Shown here piece by piece: positions 27,065 to 35,398 of a stretch of 64,000 nucleotides of DNA. Made by a program: the position numbers and the translations under genes. Below the pieces are notes generated by a model. That model saw only the letters and a program-made list of their open reading frames with translations, was not told the DNA's origin and did no database searches. The DNA is from JABDIY01 sp963803845. GTDB lineage: Bacteria; Actinomycetota; Acidimicrobiia; Acidimicrobiales; SZUA-35. The stretch is taken from the NCBI GenBank assembly GCA_963803845.1, contig CAWDNZ010000004.1, positions 372,001 to 436,000 of the forward strand, written 5' to 3'. Each line of letters starts with the position of its first letter. Position 1 is the first letter of the stretch.

Positions 27065-28426
27065 GTGAGTTCACAAGGGGTGGCCCCCTTCCACATCGAA
27101 GGTGTTGAGGCCGACCCCACCACCGGGGTGGTTGCTCTCCGCTACTCCTTCGAGGAGACGGCGGCGTCTCACCAGCCCAACCACTTCACCGAACGTATCC
27201 AACTCCCACCCCGCCCGGCCGGCACCGGCGATTCCGCCGGGTTCGATGCCGCCGCCCGGGTCCTCCTGCTCATTGCCGGGGTTTCGTACTACAAGTCGCA
27301 GGCGCCTACCACGATCGTGGTGGAGGTCGCCACCACTATGGCAGAACGCGCCCTGACCGAAGCGGTCTATGACCACGGCCTTCGGGAGTTCGCCTATACC
27401 AACGATCTCCCAATCCCGCTGCAGACCCAGTTCGAATGGGCAGGCGGTCTCCGCCAGGCTGTCTCACCGCCCACGAGCATGAACGGAATCGGGCGCCCGC
27501 TTGTCCCCTTTGGCGGTGGCAAGGACTCCACAGTTGTTCTCAGCCTGCTGCCCGAGGCAACGCCTGTCACGATCAACGGGACCAGTACCCACGCCAGCGT
27601 GGCCAGAGTCCTGGGCCACGAGTTGCTCTCGGTGACCCGAAAACTCGACCGCTTGGACGAACTCACCAACCCGGATCGGTTCAACGGCCACATCCCGATC
27701 ACGGCGATCGTTTCGAGCATCGCCGTGCTGCTAGCTGCGGCGGAAGGGTACACATCGGTGGTCATGGCCAACGAGGCGGCAGCTAGTGAGCCGACGCTGT
27801 GGAATGGGGCGGAGCCGGTGAATCATCAGTGGTCGAAAGGCGCTGATTTCGAAGCTCTCTTCGTCGCCGCTCTGGCCGCGAGCGGGATCGAGGTTCGATA
27901 TTTCTCGTTGCTGCGCCAGATCAGCGAACCTGAGATTATTGCGCTCCTCGCTCGCCAGACCGAGGCACTCCCCCACCTCATCAGCTGCAACCGAGCGTTC
28001 TCGGGCCGGACCGTCGGCGGTGAGAACGAAGCACCCCAGCGATGGTGTGGTGAGTGCCCAAAGTGCCTCTTCACCTACCTTCTGCTTGCCACCGAACTGA
28101 CTCCCGATGTGCTGATCCCAATTTTCGGGTCCGACCTTCTGAACCGGGCGGAGCTCGTGCCCGGTTTCGCCGAGCTGTGGTCGACGCAGAAACCGTTCGA
28201 ATGCGTCGGCGAGCGAACCGATGCGGCGTCGGCGCTCTCGACGCTGGCCAAAGACTCCTACTGGTCCGATCGCTCGGTCGTTCAGGAATTGGCCTCCGCT
28301 GCACAGCATGCGCTCTCCGATCCCGACCCGAACCCGATACGGACATCGTCGATCCCTGCTCCCCCTCCGGTTCCAGCGGTGTTCGCAGAACGGTTGAACG
28401 CAGCGCTCGGAGCGCTCGCGGTATGA
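27065..28426 (+). CDS. murL: MurL-like UDP-MurNAc-L-Ala-L-Glu epimerase
   Basis: 453 residues. Read as MurL, the ATP-dependent enzyme that inverts the terminal L-Glu of UDP-MurNAc-L-Ala-L-Glu to D-Glu, characterised in Xanthomonas oryzae with its partner MurD2. Visible: an N-terminal ligand domain of about 140 residues, the nucleotide loop LVPFGGGKDST (about 146-156), and a late Cys cluster RWCGECPKC (about 326-334). The PP-loop-like GGGKDS and Cys motif also recall QueC-type enzymes, but the next gene is a Mur ligase whose start overlaps this stop (ATGA, 28423-28426). That context supports MurL. GTG start 27065. Substrate is inferred, not shown. Confidence 0.8.
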   Translation: MSSQGVAPFHIEGVEADPTTGVVALRYSFEETAASHQPNHFTERIQLPPRPAGTGDSAGFDAAARVLLLIAGVSYYKSQAPTTIVVEVATTMAERALTEAVYDHGLREFAYTNDLPIPLQTQFEWAGGLRQAVSPPTSMNGIGRPLVPFGGGKDSTVVLSLLPEATPVTINGTSTHASVARVLGHELLSVTRKLDRLDELTNPDRFNGHIPITAIVSSIAVLLAAAEGYTSVVMANEAAASEPTLWNGAEPVNHQWSKGADFEALFVAALAASGIEVRYFSLLRQISEPEIIALLARQTEALPHLISCNRAFSGRTVGGENEAPQRWCGECPKCLFTYLLLATELTPDVLIPIFGSDLLNRAELVPGFAELWSTQKPFECVGERTDAASALSTLAKDSYWSDRSVVQELASAAQHALSDPDPNPIRTSSIPAPPPVPAVFAERLNAALGALAV

Positions 28427-29736
28427 GCACTCGCGGCGGCCTGGCTCTGGCCGATCTCGAAGGGCAACCAGTTGACCTGGTCGGGCTGGGAACCGACATC
28501 TGTGCCCTGATTCCCCGGATTGCGAAACTGGCCGGCCCTCTGCGGGCGTGGGTGGACAACCCCGACAGCCTCAGTGCCGAAGAGGCCAGCGTCTGTGCCA
28601 AACACAATGTGATCGTCGACGCCGTGAGCCGCTGGACCACCCCCGCCCCAGTCGCGGTGCGGGCACCGGGATTCCCCCGTTATCGGGACGACATCGCCGG
28701 CGTCCTCAACAGTGTCAAGGTCACAACACCAGTGGATCTCTGGCTCAACACCTTCGGGGCGGACCACCCCACCGTTTTGGTCACCGGCACCAAGGGCAAG
28801 AGCACCGTCACCACCATGATCAAAGCGCTGCTGGGTCGGAGCGAGATGGCCGGAAACATCGGCGTACCGATCTGGTCGTTGCTAGCAATCAAGAAGGGAC
28901 GGCCCGTGATCTGCGAGGTCAGCAGCTACCAGGCCGCCGACATCGACGCGGTGGTGGATCTCGCCGTCCTCACCGGTCTCAGCGAAGATCACGTCAGCTG
29001 GCACGGCTCGGTGGAGCGTTACCACGCCGACAAACTCGGACCCGTCAATCAGGCCCAACGTGTACTCACCCACCCGGAGTGCGTGGGGGCCCTCTCCACC
29101 CGTGCGGGCGAGGTGCGAACCGTTCAACCGCTTCATACCGGCCAACTCACCATGCCGTCCCACATGGCGGCCAACGCCGAACTCGCAATCGCCGCCGCTC
29201 GCTGGATAAAGGAGATCTACCCGGGGGTGCAAATGTCCGCCGACCCGGTTGCCGTGCTCAACAAACTTCCCGCCCTCCCAGGTCGACTTCGACCGGTGAT
29301 ATCCGAGTACGACGAACACCGCTGGTTCGATGACTCGCTGGCGTCCAATCCCAGCGGTGCAGCTGCGGCCGTTCGGGCATTCCTCGGGCAGCCGATCTAT
29401 CTGATTGTGGGCGGGATCGACCGCAACGTCTCGTTGGATCCGCTGATCGCGGCAGTGAATGAAGCGATGGCTGCACACTCGGCCTTCTCCATCGCCACCC
29501 TCCCCGACAACGGCATGATTATCGCCGAGCAACTCGTGCATGCGTGCGGAGACTTCGTGCAGATCATCGAGGCCAAGACAGTGGCCGAGGCAGTGGAGTC
29601 GGCTCGGATCTTCTCCGATCAGTCCACTGTGGTCCTGTTCAGCCCGGCCGCTCCAACGCCCGCCCGTTTCGGCAACTGGGCCGACCGATCCGCCGAATTC
29701 GTAGCAGCCGTCAAGGGCGGAGCGCCCTTCAACTAG
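28423..29736 (+). CDS. murD2: MurD2-like UDP-MurNAc-L-Ala--L-Glu ligase
   Basis: 437 residues. Mur-ligase family: an N-terminal Rossmann-like domain (QPVDLVGLGTDICALI), ATP loop VLVTGTKGKSTVTTM (about 118-132), ICEVSSYQAADID, HVSWHGSVERYHADKL matching the MurD Mg-binding HxxxH region, and a C-terminal ligase domain with DDSLASNPSGAAAAV and GGIDRNVSLDPLI. In the two-step route MurD2 adds L-Glu rather than D-Glu to UDP-MurNAc-L-Ala, after which MurL epimerises it. The four-base overlap with murL indicates translational coupling. Canonical MurD is the alternative call; context decides. Confidence 0.85.
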   Translation: MSTRGGLALADLEGQPVDLVGLGTDICALIPRIAKLAGPLRAWVDNPDSLSAEEASVCAKHNVIVDAVSRWTTPAPVAVRAPGFPRYRDDIAGVLNSVKVTTPVDLWLNTFGADHPTVLVTGTKGKSTVTTMIKALLGRSEMAGNIGVPIWSLLAIKKGRPVICEVSSYQAADIDAVVDLAVLTGLSEDHVSWHGSVERYHADKLGPVNQAQRVLTHPECVGALSTRAGEVRTVQPLHTGQLTMPSHMAANAELAIAAARWIKEIYPGVQMSADPVAVLNKLPALPGRLRPVISEYDEHRWFDDSLASNPSGAAAAVRAFLGQPIYLIVGGIDRNVSLDPLIAAVNEAMAAHSAFSIATLPDNGMIIAEQLVHACGDFVQIIEAKTVAEAVESARIFSDQSTVVLFSPAAPTPARFGNWADRSAEFVAAVKGGAPFN

Positions 29737-29742
29737 TGCCGA

Positions 29743-30384
29743 CTACGAGGCGGAGAAAGCACCAGCTCCCTGGTAGGAGTCCATGGCGTCGAGGACCTCG
29801 GGCAGCGATCGACGGGCGCCGCTCTGAAGGTATTCCATGGCCCGCAGCGAATACTCGTGCGCATCCTGGCTGGACCCGGCAACACAGTCTTCGATAACTC
29901 GGCAGAAGTAGTCGGACTGATGTGCGTCCACAAACGTGTAATGGACGCACACATCGGTGAGCCCCCCGCACAACAGCAGCGTGTCGACCTTCAACGCTCT
30001 GAGCATGATCTCCAAATCGGTCCCGAAGAAGGCGGAATACCGTCGCTTCTTAATCAGAATGTCGGTCTCCAGAAAACCGGTCTGTTTGGCTACCGCTGTG
30101 TTGGGGTTGGTCTCGATGCAGTGGACGTCTTCATCGCCATCAAGCTCTCGGCCGAAATCCAAGAGGTCGGGGCGGTGAACTTCCTGGATGAAGATGATCG
30201 GAATGTCTCGCTCGCGTGCCTTGTCCACTGCGATGCGGGCCTTCGCCATGCGCTCGGCGTAGTCGGACATATGGTCGATTGAGCGCACGTCCTGCTCAAT
30301 GAACGCTGATTCCAGAATGTCGATGACCACGAGTACAGGGTGACCCTCGATCAGTTCCCGTTGCAGTTTGTTGGGATTTGCCAT
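29743..30384 (-). CDS. Isochorismatase-family cysteine hydrolase
   Basis: 213 residues. The catalytic triad of the cysteine hydrolase/nicotinamidase family is readable: Asp in VLVVIDILESAF (about residue 22), Lys in ILIKKRRYSAFFGTDLE (about 112), and Cys in LLLCGGLTDVCVHYTFVDA (about 146). Family members hydrolyse isochorismate, nicotinamide, N-carbamoyl amino acids or ureas. No siderophore genes are nearby, so isochorismate is unlikely. It sits 9 bp upstream of, and on the same strand as the gene ending at 30394, which precedes it in the transcript, making a two-gene hydrolase operon. Confidence 0.88.
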   Translation of the reverse strand: MANPNKLQRELIEGHPVLVVIDILESAFIEQDVRSIDHMSDYAERMAKARIAVDKARERDIPIIFIQEVHRPDLLDFGRELDGDEDVHCIETNPNTAVAKQTGFLETDILIKKRRYSAFFGTDLEIMLRALKVDTLLLCGGLTDVCVHYTFVDAHQSDYFCRVIEDCVAGSSQDAHEYSLRAMEYLQSGARRSLPEVLDAMDSYQGAGAFSAS

Positions 30385-30393
30385 GTCCTGATC

Positions 30394-31326
30394 CTAGGTG
30401 AAGCGCTGCCTTACCCAGCTTGCTGCCGCCGCTCGACCCTCAACGCCACTGCGTTTTGCCATGGCGAAGTTCCCGTGGATCCCCGACGGTTGGTGCACTG
30501 CGGTGACCGGAACGCCGTGGTTTCGCAGGGCGTCGCCGTAGAGCAGACCCTCCGAGGCCAGCGGATCGAACCCGCACGTGAGCACGAACGCCGGGGCGAT
30601 TCCGGATAGGTCCTGCCCGAGTGGGGCCACCCTCGGATCGCTGCGATCGGCGGGGTTCGGAACGTAGCTGTCCCAGAACCACTCCATGGCCTCGGTCACC
30701 AGCCCATACCCCTCCCCCACTTGCTCAAAGCTCGGCAGCGTGAAGTCACTCTGAACCACCGGATAAACCAAGAGTTGCCCGGCCAGCACGATGCCGTCGT
30801 CCCTTGCGGCTAGGGCTACCGCGGCGGCAAGGTTGCCGCCCGAACTGTCTCCACCCACGATGATGCGAGCCGGATCGATCATGAGCTCCGCCGCATGATC
30901 GATTGCCCAGTGGAGGGATGCGGCGCAGTCATCGAACGCACCGGGAAACGGCGTCTCCGGGGCCAACCGGTAATCCACGCTGATCACCGTGCAACCACTC
31001 AGATGACACAACGTCTGGGCCGGCAGCTCGCCGGTGTCCAGATCTCCTAGCACCCAACCGCCACCGTGGAACCAGAGGATGGCGGGGGCAGGCGTGTCCT
31101 TCATCCGATAGATGCGCACCGGCACATCCCCGCCGGGGCCGCAGAAGCTGGAGTTGGTAACCGAATGGACCGCAGGAACCGCTGTCGGTTTCCGGTTGGC
31201 AGCAAACTGACCCCGGACCTCTTGGGTGGTGCAGGTGGCGTAGTCCAGCGGAGCGGAGCCGGGGAGTGCCAGATAGTCGGCAAGATCGTCGTCTATCGCG
31301 TCAGCTCGAGAATACTCAGACGTCAT
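30394..31326 (-). CDS. HSL-type alpha/beta hydrolase (esterase)
   Basis: 310 residues from ATG 31326 (MTSEYSRADAID); a longer reading upstream would enter the divergent promoter region. Hormone-sensitive-lipase group: oxyanion motif WFHGGGWVLGDLDTGE, nucleophile elbow IIVGGDSSGGNLAAAVAL (Ser), then the acid FDPLASEG and a late His in HQPSGIHGNFAM. Likely hydrolyses a small acyl ester; natural substrate unknown. It is the first gene of a unit with the isochorismatase-like gene and is divergent from the DddP-like gene, with 107 bp between. Confidence 0.88.
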   Translation of the reverse strand: MTSEYSRADAIDDDLADYLALPGSAPLDYATCTTQEVRGQFAANRKPTAVPAVHSVTNSSFCGPGGDVPVRIYRMKDTPAPAILWFHGGGWVLGDLDTGELPAQTLCHLSGCTVISVDYRLAPETPFPGAFDDCAASLHWAIDHAAELMIDPARIIVGGDSSGGNLAAAVALAARDDGIVLAGQLLVYPVVQSDFTLPSFEQVGEGYGLVTEAMEWFWDSYVPNPADRSDPRVAPLGQDLSGIAPAFVLTCGFDPLASEGLLYGDALRNHGVPVTAVHQPSGIHGNFAMAKRSGVEGRAAAASWVRQRFT

Positions 31327-31433
31327 TGCCTGAGAGTAGTTGGACCGGCGGGTGGGAAAGACTTGAGATGACCTGACTGCGCCGCAACACCAGAGCCTAG
31401 ATTGACAGTGCACATCCTCGGAACGGAGCGAGC
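31327..31433. promoter_or_regulatory. Divergent promoter region between esterase and DddP-like gene
   Basis: 107 bp serving both transcripts. For the plus-strand gene a possible -10 TAGATT (31398-31403) with TGACTG 18 bp upstream, and a ribosome site GGAG 5 nt before TTG 31434. Matches are weak; a shared regulator would be expected if the two arms form one pathway. Confidence 0.4.
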
Positions 31434-32615
31434 TTGTCAACAACCGATCATGATGCCGCACCGTTGGATCTGGAGGCGTTGCGCCATGCACGGCGGGAAC
31501 ACCTCCGGCGGCACATGGTTCAAGCGGGTATCGGCCTCTGTGTCCTGACCAACCCTGTCTCCATTCGGTACGCCACCGATTACCGCGGCTATGGCACATT
31601 CCAGAGCCGAATCCCCAGCCAATACCTTCTCATTGCGATCACCGGGCCGGTGGTCCTGCATGGCGCGTACACAGATGCGTTGAGCACGATCGACAATTGC
31701 GCCACCGCCCACTCCATCACGGGGTTCGACGCCGGCTTGGACATGGGTGCTGCGGCGAAACGATTTGTCGCCGACGTTCAAGCCGCTCTACGCGCCTGTG
31801 GGCTTGGACCAGAGGCGCCCGTGGCCGTTGAACGTTCCACCCCGTCCGGGCATCGAGCCCTGGAGGCGGCCGGGCTGATCGTGGTGGATGCCGAGCCAAC
31901 CCTTGAACTGGCCAGGAGCCGCAAACTCCCGGCTGAACTCACCGCCCTCCGAGCCGCGATCGGGGTAGCCGAACAAGCGATCGCCCGGATGCACGAAGCG
32001 CTCGTACCCGGGATCAGCGAGAACGAACTGTTCGCCATTCTTCATCACACAAACATCGCCAACGACGGCGACTGGATAGATGGACGAATGCTTTGCTCCG
32101 GCCCACGGACCAACCCCTGGTATCAAGAAGCCAGTGGTCGAAGGGTCCAAAATGGCGAACTGGTGGCCTTCGATACAGACATGATCGGACCGTTTGGCTA
32201 TTGCGCCGACATCTCCCGTACGTGGGTCTGTGGCGGTGCAGCCGGTCCTGCTCAAACGGATTTGTACAAGCGGGCGCTCGCGGAGATCCACCACAACACC
32301 AGCCTGCTCGAAGTCGGGGCCAGCTTCCGCGACATCTCAAACGCAACGTTTCGCCACCCTGAGGAATACCTCGCCAACCGATATGCCTGCGCTTTCCACG
32401 GTGTAGGGATGAGCGATGAGTACCCCAAGATCCCCTATCCGCAGGACTGGCATTGGACCGGATATGACGGCGAACTGGAAGACGGCACGGTGCTCTCGGT
32501 GGAAAGTTACGTTGGCGCCACTGGCGGATCGGAAGGCATCAAACTAGAACAAATGGTGCAAGTGACAAGCTCCGGTGTTCTGCCCCTGTCCACCTCCCCG
32601 CTGTGGGAGGTGTGA
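31434..32615 (+). CDS. M24-family metalloprotein, DddP-like (candidate DMSP lyase)
   Basis: 393 residues from TTG 31434. Pita-bread fold related to Xaa-Pro peptidases. The C-terminal domain carries VAFDTDMIGPFGYCADISRTW (Asp247, Asp249, Asp259), ACAFHGVGMSDEY (His322), LSVESYVG (Glu357) and IKLEQM (Glu372). The extra Asp of the DxD, and the spacings 10, 63, 35 and 15, closely match what I recall of the iron site of DMSP lyase DddP (Asp295/297/307, His371, Glu406/421). The stretch LCSGPRTNPWYQE is also DddP-like. A plain peptidase is the alternative. A TauD-like dioxygenase follows immediately. Confidence 0.68.
   Translation: MSTTDHDAAPLDLEALRHARREHLRRHMVQAGIGLCVLTNPVSIRYATDYRGYGTFQSRIPSQYLLIAITGPVVLHGAYTDALSTIDNCATAHSITGFDAGLDMGAAAKRFVADVQAALRACGLGPEAPVAVERSTPSGHRALEAAGLIVVDAEPTLELARSRKLPAELTALRAAIGVAEQAIARMHEALVPGISENELFAILHHTNIANDGDWIDGRMLCSGPRTNPWYQEASGRRVQNGELVAFDTDMIGPFGYCADISRTWVCGGAAGPAQTDLYKRALAEIHHNTSLLEVGASFRDISNATFRHPEEYLANRYACAFHGVGMSDEYPKIPYPQDWHWTGYDGELEDGTVLSVESYVGATGGSEGIKLEQMVQVTSSGVLPLSTSPLWEV
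32605..32612 (+). promoter_or_regulatory. Strong ribosome binding site that fixes a TTG start
   Basis: GGGAGGTG lies inside the last codons of the DddP-like gene, 6 nt before TTG 32617. It supports that codon as the start of the dioxygenase, ahead of the ATG at 32695, and shows translational coupling. Confidence 0.7.
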
Positions 32616-32616
32616 G

Positions 32617-33642
32617 TTGACCAGCGCAGGAGCGCCGCCGGCGCCGCCTCAAACCGGACCCACGGCGTGGCGGGGCTGCGACATACAAGACTCCATGCAA
32701 TGGTCCTGGCAATGGACTGCGAGTGAGGTCGATGAGCTCTTAGCTGCGGCTGAACCCTACCGGGAGGCATCCGACACCGAGCTGTCCGGCCTCACACCCG
32801 AGACCTTTCGGCTTCCTTCCGTCACCCCAAAACTCATTGCGCTCCGCCGCCGGCTGACCCATGGGCGAGGCTTCGAACTGGTTCAGGGGTTTCCCGCCCA
32901 GGACCTCACCGAAGGCCAGTGTCGAGCTGTTTTTGCCGGGATCGGGACGCACATCGGAAGCCTTCGCAGCCAGAATGGCGCCGGCGATCTTCTCGGCCAG
33001 GTGAGGAACGTTGGAGCCGATGGCAGAGACCCGAACGTGCGCATCTACCAGACCAACGAGCGGCAGAGTTTCCATACCGACTCCGCCGACGTTGTTGGCC
33101 TCCTTTGCCTACAGACCGGCGCCACCGGCGGCGATTCACTCCTGGTGAGCGCAGCCACCATCTACAACGAGATGTTGCGGACAGACAAGGCCCTGGCTGC
33201 GGTCCTGTTCCAACCGATCGCCACCGATCGCCGTGGTGAGGTTCCGCCGGGTGCTCTGCCCTACTTCACCATCCCGGTGCTCACCTCGTACCGCAACGCT
33301 CTAACGGTCATGTATCAGCGTCAATACATCCAGTCCGCCCAGCGGTTTGGTGAGGCTCCGCGCCTCACCACAAAGGTGATGAAGGCTCTCGACCTTTTCG
33401 ACCGGATCGCCAACGACCCCACCATGCATCTACAAATGCGTTTGGATGTTGGTGACATGCAATTCGTTCACAATCACTCCATGCTCCACGATCGCACGGC
33501 CTTCACCGATCGGCCCGGCGCGCCCCGCCACCTTCTGCGGCTCTGGTTATCGGTCCCCGGTGACCGTGAGCTACCGCCGGTTTTTGCGCAGCGCCTGGGG
33601 TCGGTGGTCGTTGGCGACCGGGGCGGAATCGTTGTGGGCTAG
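32617..33642 (+). CDS. TauD/TfdA-family Fe(II)/2-oxoglutarate-type dioxygenase
   Basis: 341 residues from TTG 32617, supported by a strong ribosome site and by the conserved opening GPTAWRGCDIQD, which would be lost with ATG 32695. The iron facial triad is HTD in ERQSFHTDSADVVGLLCL and His in QFVHNHSMLHDRTAF, with Arg in HLLRLWLS for the cosubstrate. This branch (GPxAW opening, long jelly roll) differs from taurine dioxygenase proper and has unknown substrates. One base separates it from the stop of the DddP-like gene, so the two proteins probably act in one pathway. Confidence 0.85.
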   Translation: MTSAGAPPAPPQTGPTAWRGCDIQDSMQWSWQWTASEVDELLAAAEPYREASDTELSGLTPETFRLPSVTPKLIALRRRLTHGRGFELVQGFPAQDLTEGQCRAVFAGIGTHIGSLRSQNGAGDLLGQVRNVGADGRDPNVRIYQTNERQSFHTDSADVVGLLCLQTGATGGDSLLVSAATIYNEMLRTDKALAAVLFQPIATDRRGEVPPGALPYFTIPVLTSYRNALTVMYQRQYIQSAQRFGEAPRLTTKVMKALDLFDRIANDPTMHLQMRLDVGDMQFVHNHSMLHDRTAFTDRPGAPRHLLRLWLSVPGDRELPPVFAQRLGSVVVGDRGGIVVG

Positions 33643-33696
33643 GGCCGGATCTTCGGCCACCGGAACAAAGCCCCGATTTCCGGGGTTGGGGCCGGT

Positions 33697-34473
33697 ATGA
33701 CAAGTGACGCGCCCTCGGCCGCCGACTCCAACAAGTACGACATCGAGTTCTTCTGGGATCCTGTATGCCCGTTCGCATGGATCACCTCGCGCTGGATTCA
33801 CAAAGTCATGGACCAGCGTGAGTACTCGGTTCGTTGGCGCTTCATCTCGCTCCGCTTGTTGAATTCCCACATCGACTACGAGGCTCACTTCCCGCCGGAC
33901 TATGAGCACGGCCATACGGCCGGGCTCCGCATGCTGCGGGTGGCTTCGGCAATTCGCGACGACCTGGGCGAAGACGCGATGCAGGATCTCTACGACGCAT
34001 TCGGCAGCTCGGTTTTCGACGTGGACCGATCCGAGGGAGGCTTGGATCCCGGGGCGGAACCCCGCACATGGCTGGGAACCACCGACCACCTCCAAACCGT
34101 TCTCAAGGCCCTGGGCCACGACCCCAGCTACGCGGCCGCCGCCGACGACGAGACACGCGACGCCATCGTGCAGGCGGACACCGATGCGGCGGTTGCACTT
34201 ACCGGACGTGACGTTGGCACCCCCATCATCGCATTCCATGGGAAGGACGGTGCAGAGACAACCGCCTTCTTTGGCCCGGTGATCAGCCGAGTGCCCGATG
34301 ACGAGGATGCGGTGGAACTGTGGGATGCGGTCACGACCCTCGCGGCATTCCCGAGTTTTGCGGAGATGAAGCGCAGTCTGCGAGAGCGCCCTCAATTGCG
34401 CGCCCTCGGGGTGAACACCGGTGAAGCCGGCAAGGTCGAAGACTGGAAGGCCGGCTCCCGCCGCTGGGACTGA
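33697..34473 (+). CDS. DsbA-like mycothiol-dependent reductase homologue (Rv2466c type), monothiol
   Basis: 258 residues. Thioredoxin fold with helical insertion. The opening IEFFWDPVCPFAWITSRWI matches Rv2466c (DPLCPWCWITSRWI), and later VGTPIIAF, AFFGPVISRVP and LWDAVTTLAAFPSFAEMKR match too. Rv2466c uses mycothiol to reduce disulfides and nitro-compounds through a CPWC motif. Here the second Cys is Ala (Cys24-Pro-Phe-Ala27), giving a monothiol site. The C-terminus is about 40 residues longer than in Rv2466c. Gene lies 54 bp after the dioxygenase, same strand. Mycothiol use is inferred. Confidence 0.82.
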   Translation: MTSDAPSAADSNKYDIEFFWDPVCPFAWITSRWIHKVMDQREYSVRWRFISLRLLNSHIDYEAHFPPDYEHGHTAGLRMLRVASAIRDDLGEDAMQDLYDAFGSSVFDVDRSEGGLDPGAEPRTWLGTTDHLQTVLKALGHDPSYAAAADDETRDAIVQADTDAAVALTGRDVGTPIIAFHGKDGAETTAFFGPVISRVPDDEDAVELWDAVTTLAAFPSFAEMKRSLRERPQLRALGVNTGEAGKVEDWKAGSRRWD

Positions 34474-34489
34474 CCCAGCGGATTGCTGG

Positions 34490-35398
34490 TCAGATCCCCT
34501 TGCCGAATCGGTGAAGCAGTTGGAGAACTCGATTGGCGGGAACGCCGGCTGCAACGGCGAGGGCAACGACCCAGCGGGGCTCCCGCCAGTTCAACCGGGC
34601 CACTTCGACCACGGTTTTGAGTGCCCTTCGTCGTTGACCGATCGCCCCCTGAGCCACCGCCTGCTGGCCTTTGATCCTGGCCAGGCCAGCCGGAACAGAT
34701 TGGAAATCCGGGTGTTTGACCACCAGGTACTCGAGAGCCTCGTCGATCATCTTCCAGCGCTCAAAGAAGAAGGATGCGCCGTGCCAGTAGATGCGAACCA
34801 GCGGCTCTGCTATGACGGCAAATTCGGTGCGCTCCGATGCCCGTAGGAGCAGGTCATAGTCTTCGGCGTAACCGCCGGGAAGGTCCTCGTCGATCCCGCC
34901 CAGTTGTCGGAGCAACTCGGTGGCGGCAACGAACGACGACGGATGCACTTCGGTCATGCGATCCCTGAGGAATCCGTTGTGGGTCACCTTCTGCGGGTCG
35001 GGAATGCGAGCGGTGTCGGTTCCTTCGTAGTTGATGAAGACGCCGGTGGCAGCAAATTGACACGACGGGGCTGCGCTCAACGCCTGCATCTGGGCGTTCA
35101 GTTTTCCGGGTAACCACTCATCATCGTCGTCGCAAAAGGCAACCCAGGGCTGTGTGGCAGCGGCGATCCCGGTGTTTCGGGCGCCCGCCAGGCCCGGCGA
35201 ATGCGAGTTCGTGGTGACTGCAACGGACCGGTCCGGATCTACAGAAACGAGGGAGTCATCGGGCTCGGACCGATCGAAGACCAGGATCACGTTGATCGGA
35301 CCCTCGTAGTCCTGAGAGAGAATCCCGGCCATCGCTCGACGGAGAAGTTCTGGACGATCGCGGGTAGCGATCACCACCGAAACGCCGGCGGCGGTCAC
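34490..35398 (-). CDS. GT2-family glycosyltransferase
   Basis: 302 residues. GT-A fold: VSVVIATRDRPELLRRAMAGIL at the N-terminus, PGLAGARNTGIAAATQPWVAFCDDDDEWLPGK with the DxD-type acidic run, and HPSSFVAATELLRQLGGIDEDLPGGYAEDYDLLLRA as the acceptor/ED motif. No membrane span is present, so it is a soluble or peripheral transferase. GTG start overlaps the stop of the Alg13-like gene by four bases. Last gene of a three-transferase operon (Alg14-like, Alg13-like, GT2). Confidence 0.9.
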   Translation of the reverse strand: MTAAGVSVVIATRDRPELLRRAMAGILSQDYEGPINVILVFDRSEPDDSLVSVDPDRSVAVTTNSHSPGLAGARNTGIAAATQPWVAFCDDDDEWLPGKLNAQMQALSAAPSCQFAATGVFINYEGTDTARIPDPQKVTHNGFLRDRMTEVHPSSFVAATELLRQLGGIDEDLPGGYAEDYDLLLRASERTEFAVIAEPLVRIYWHGASFFFERWKMIDEALEYLVVKHPDFQSVPAGLARIKGQQAVAQGAIGQRRRALKTVVEVARLNWREPRWVVALAVAAGVPANRVLQLLHRFGKGI

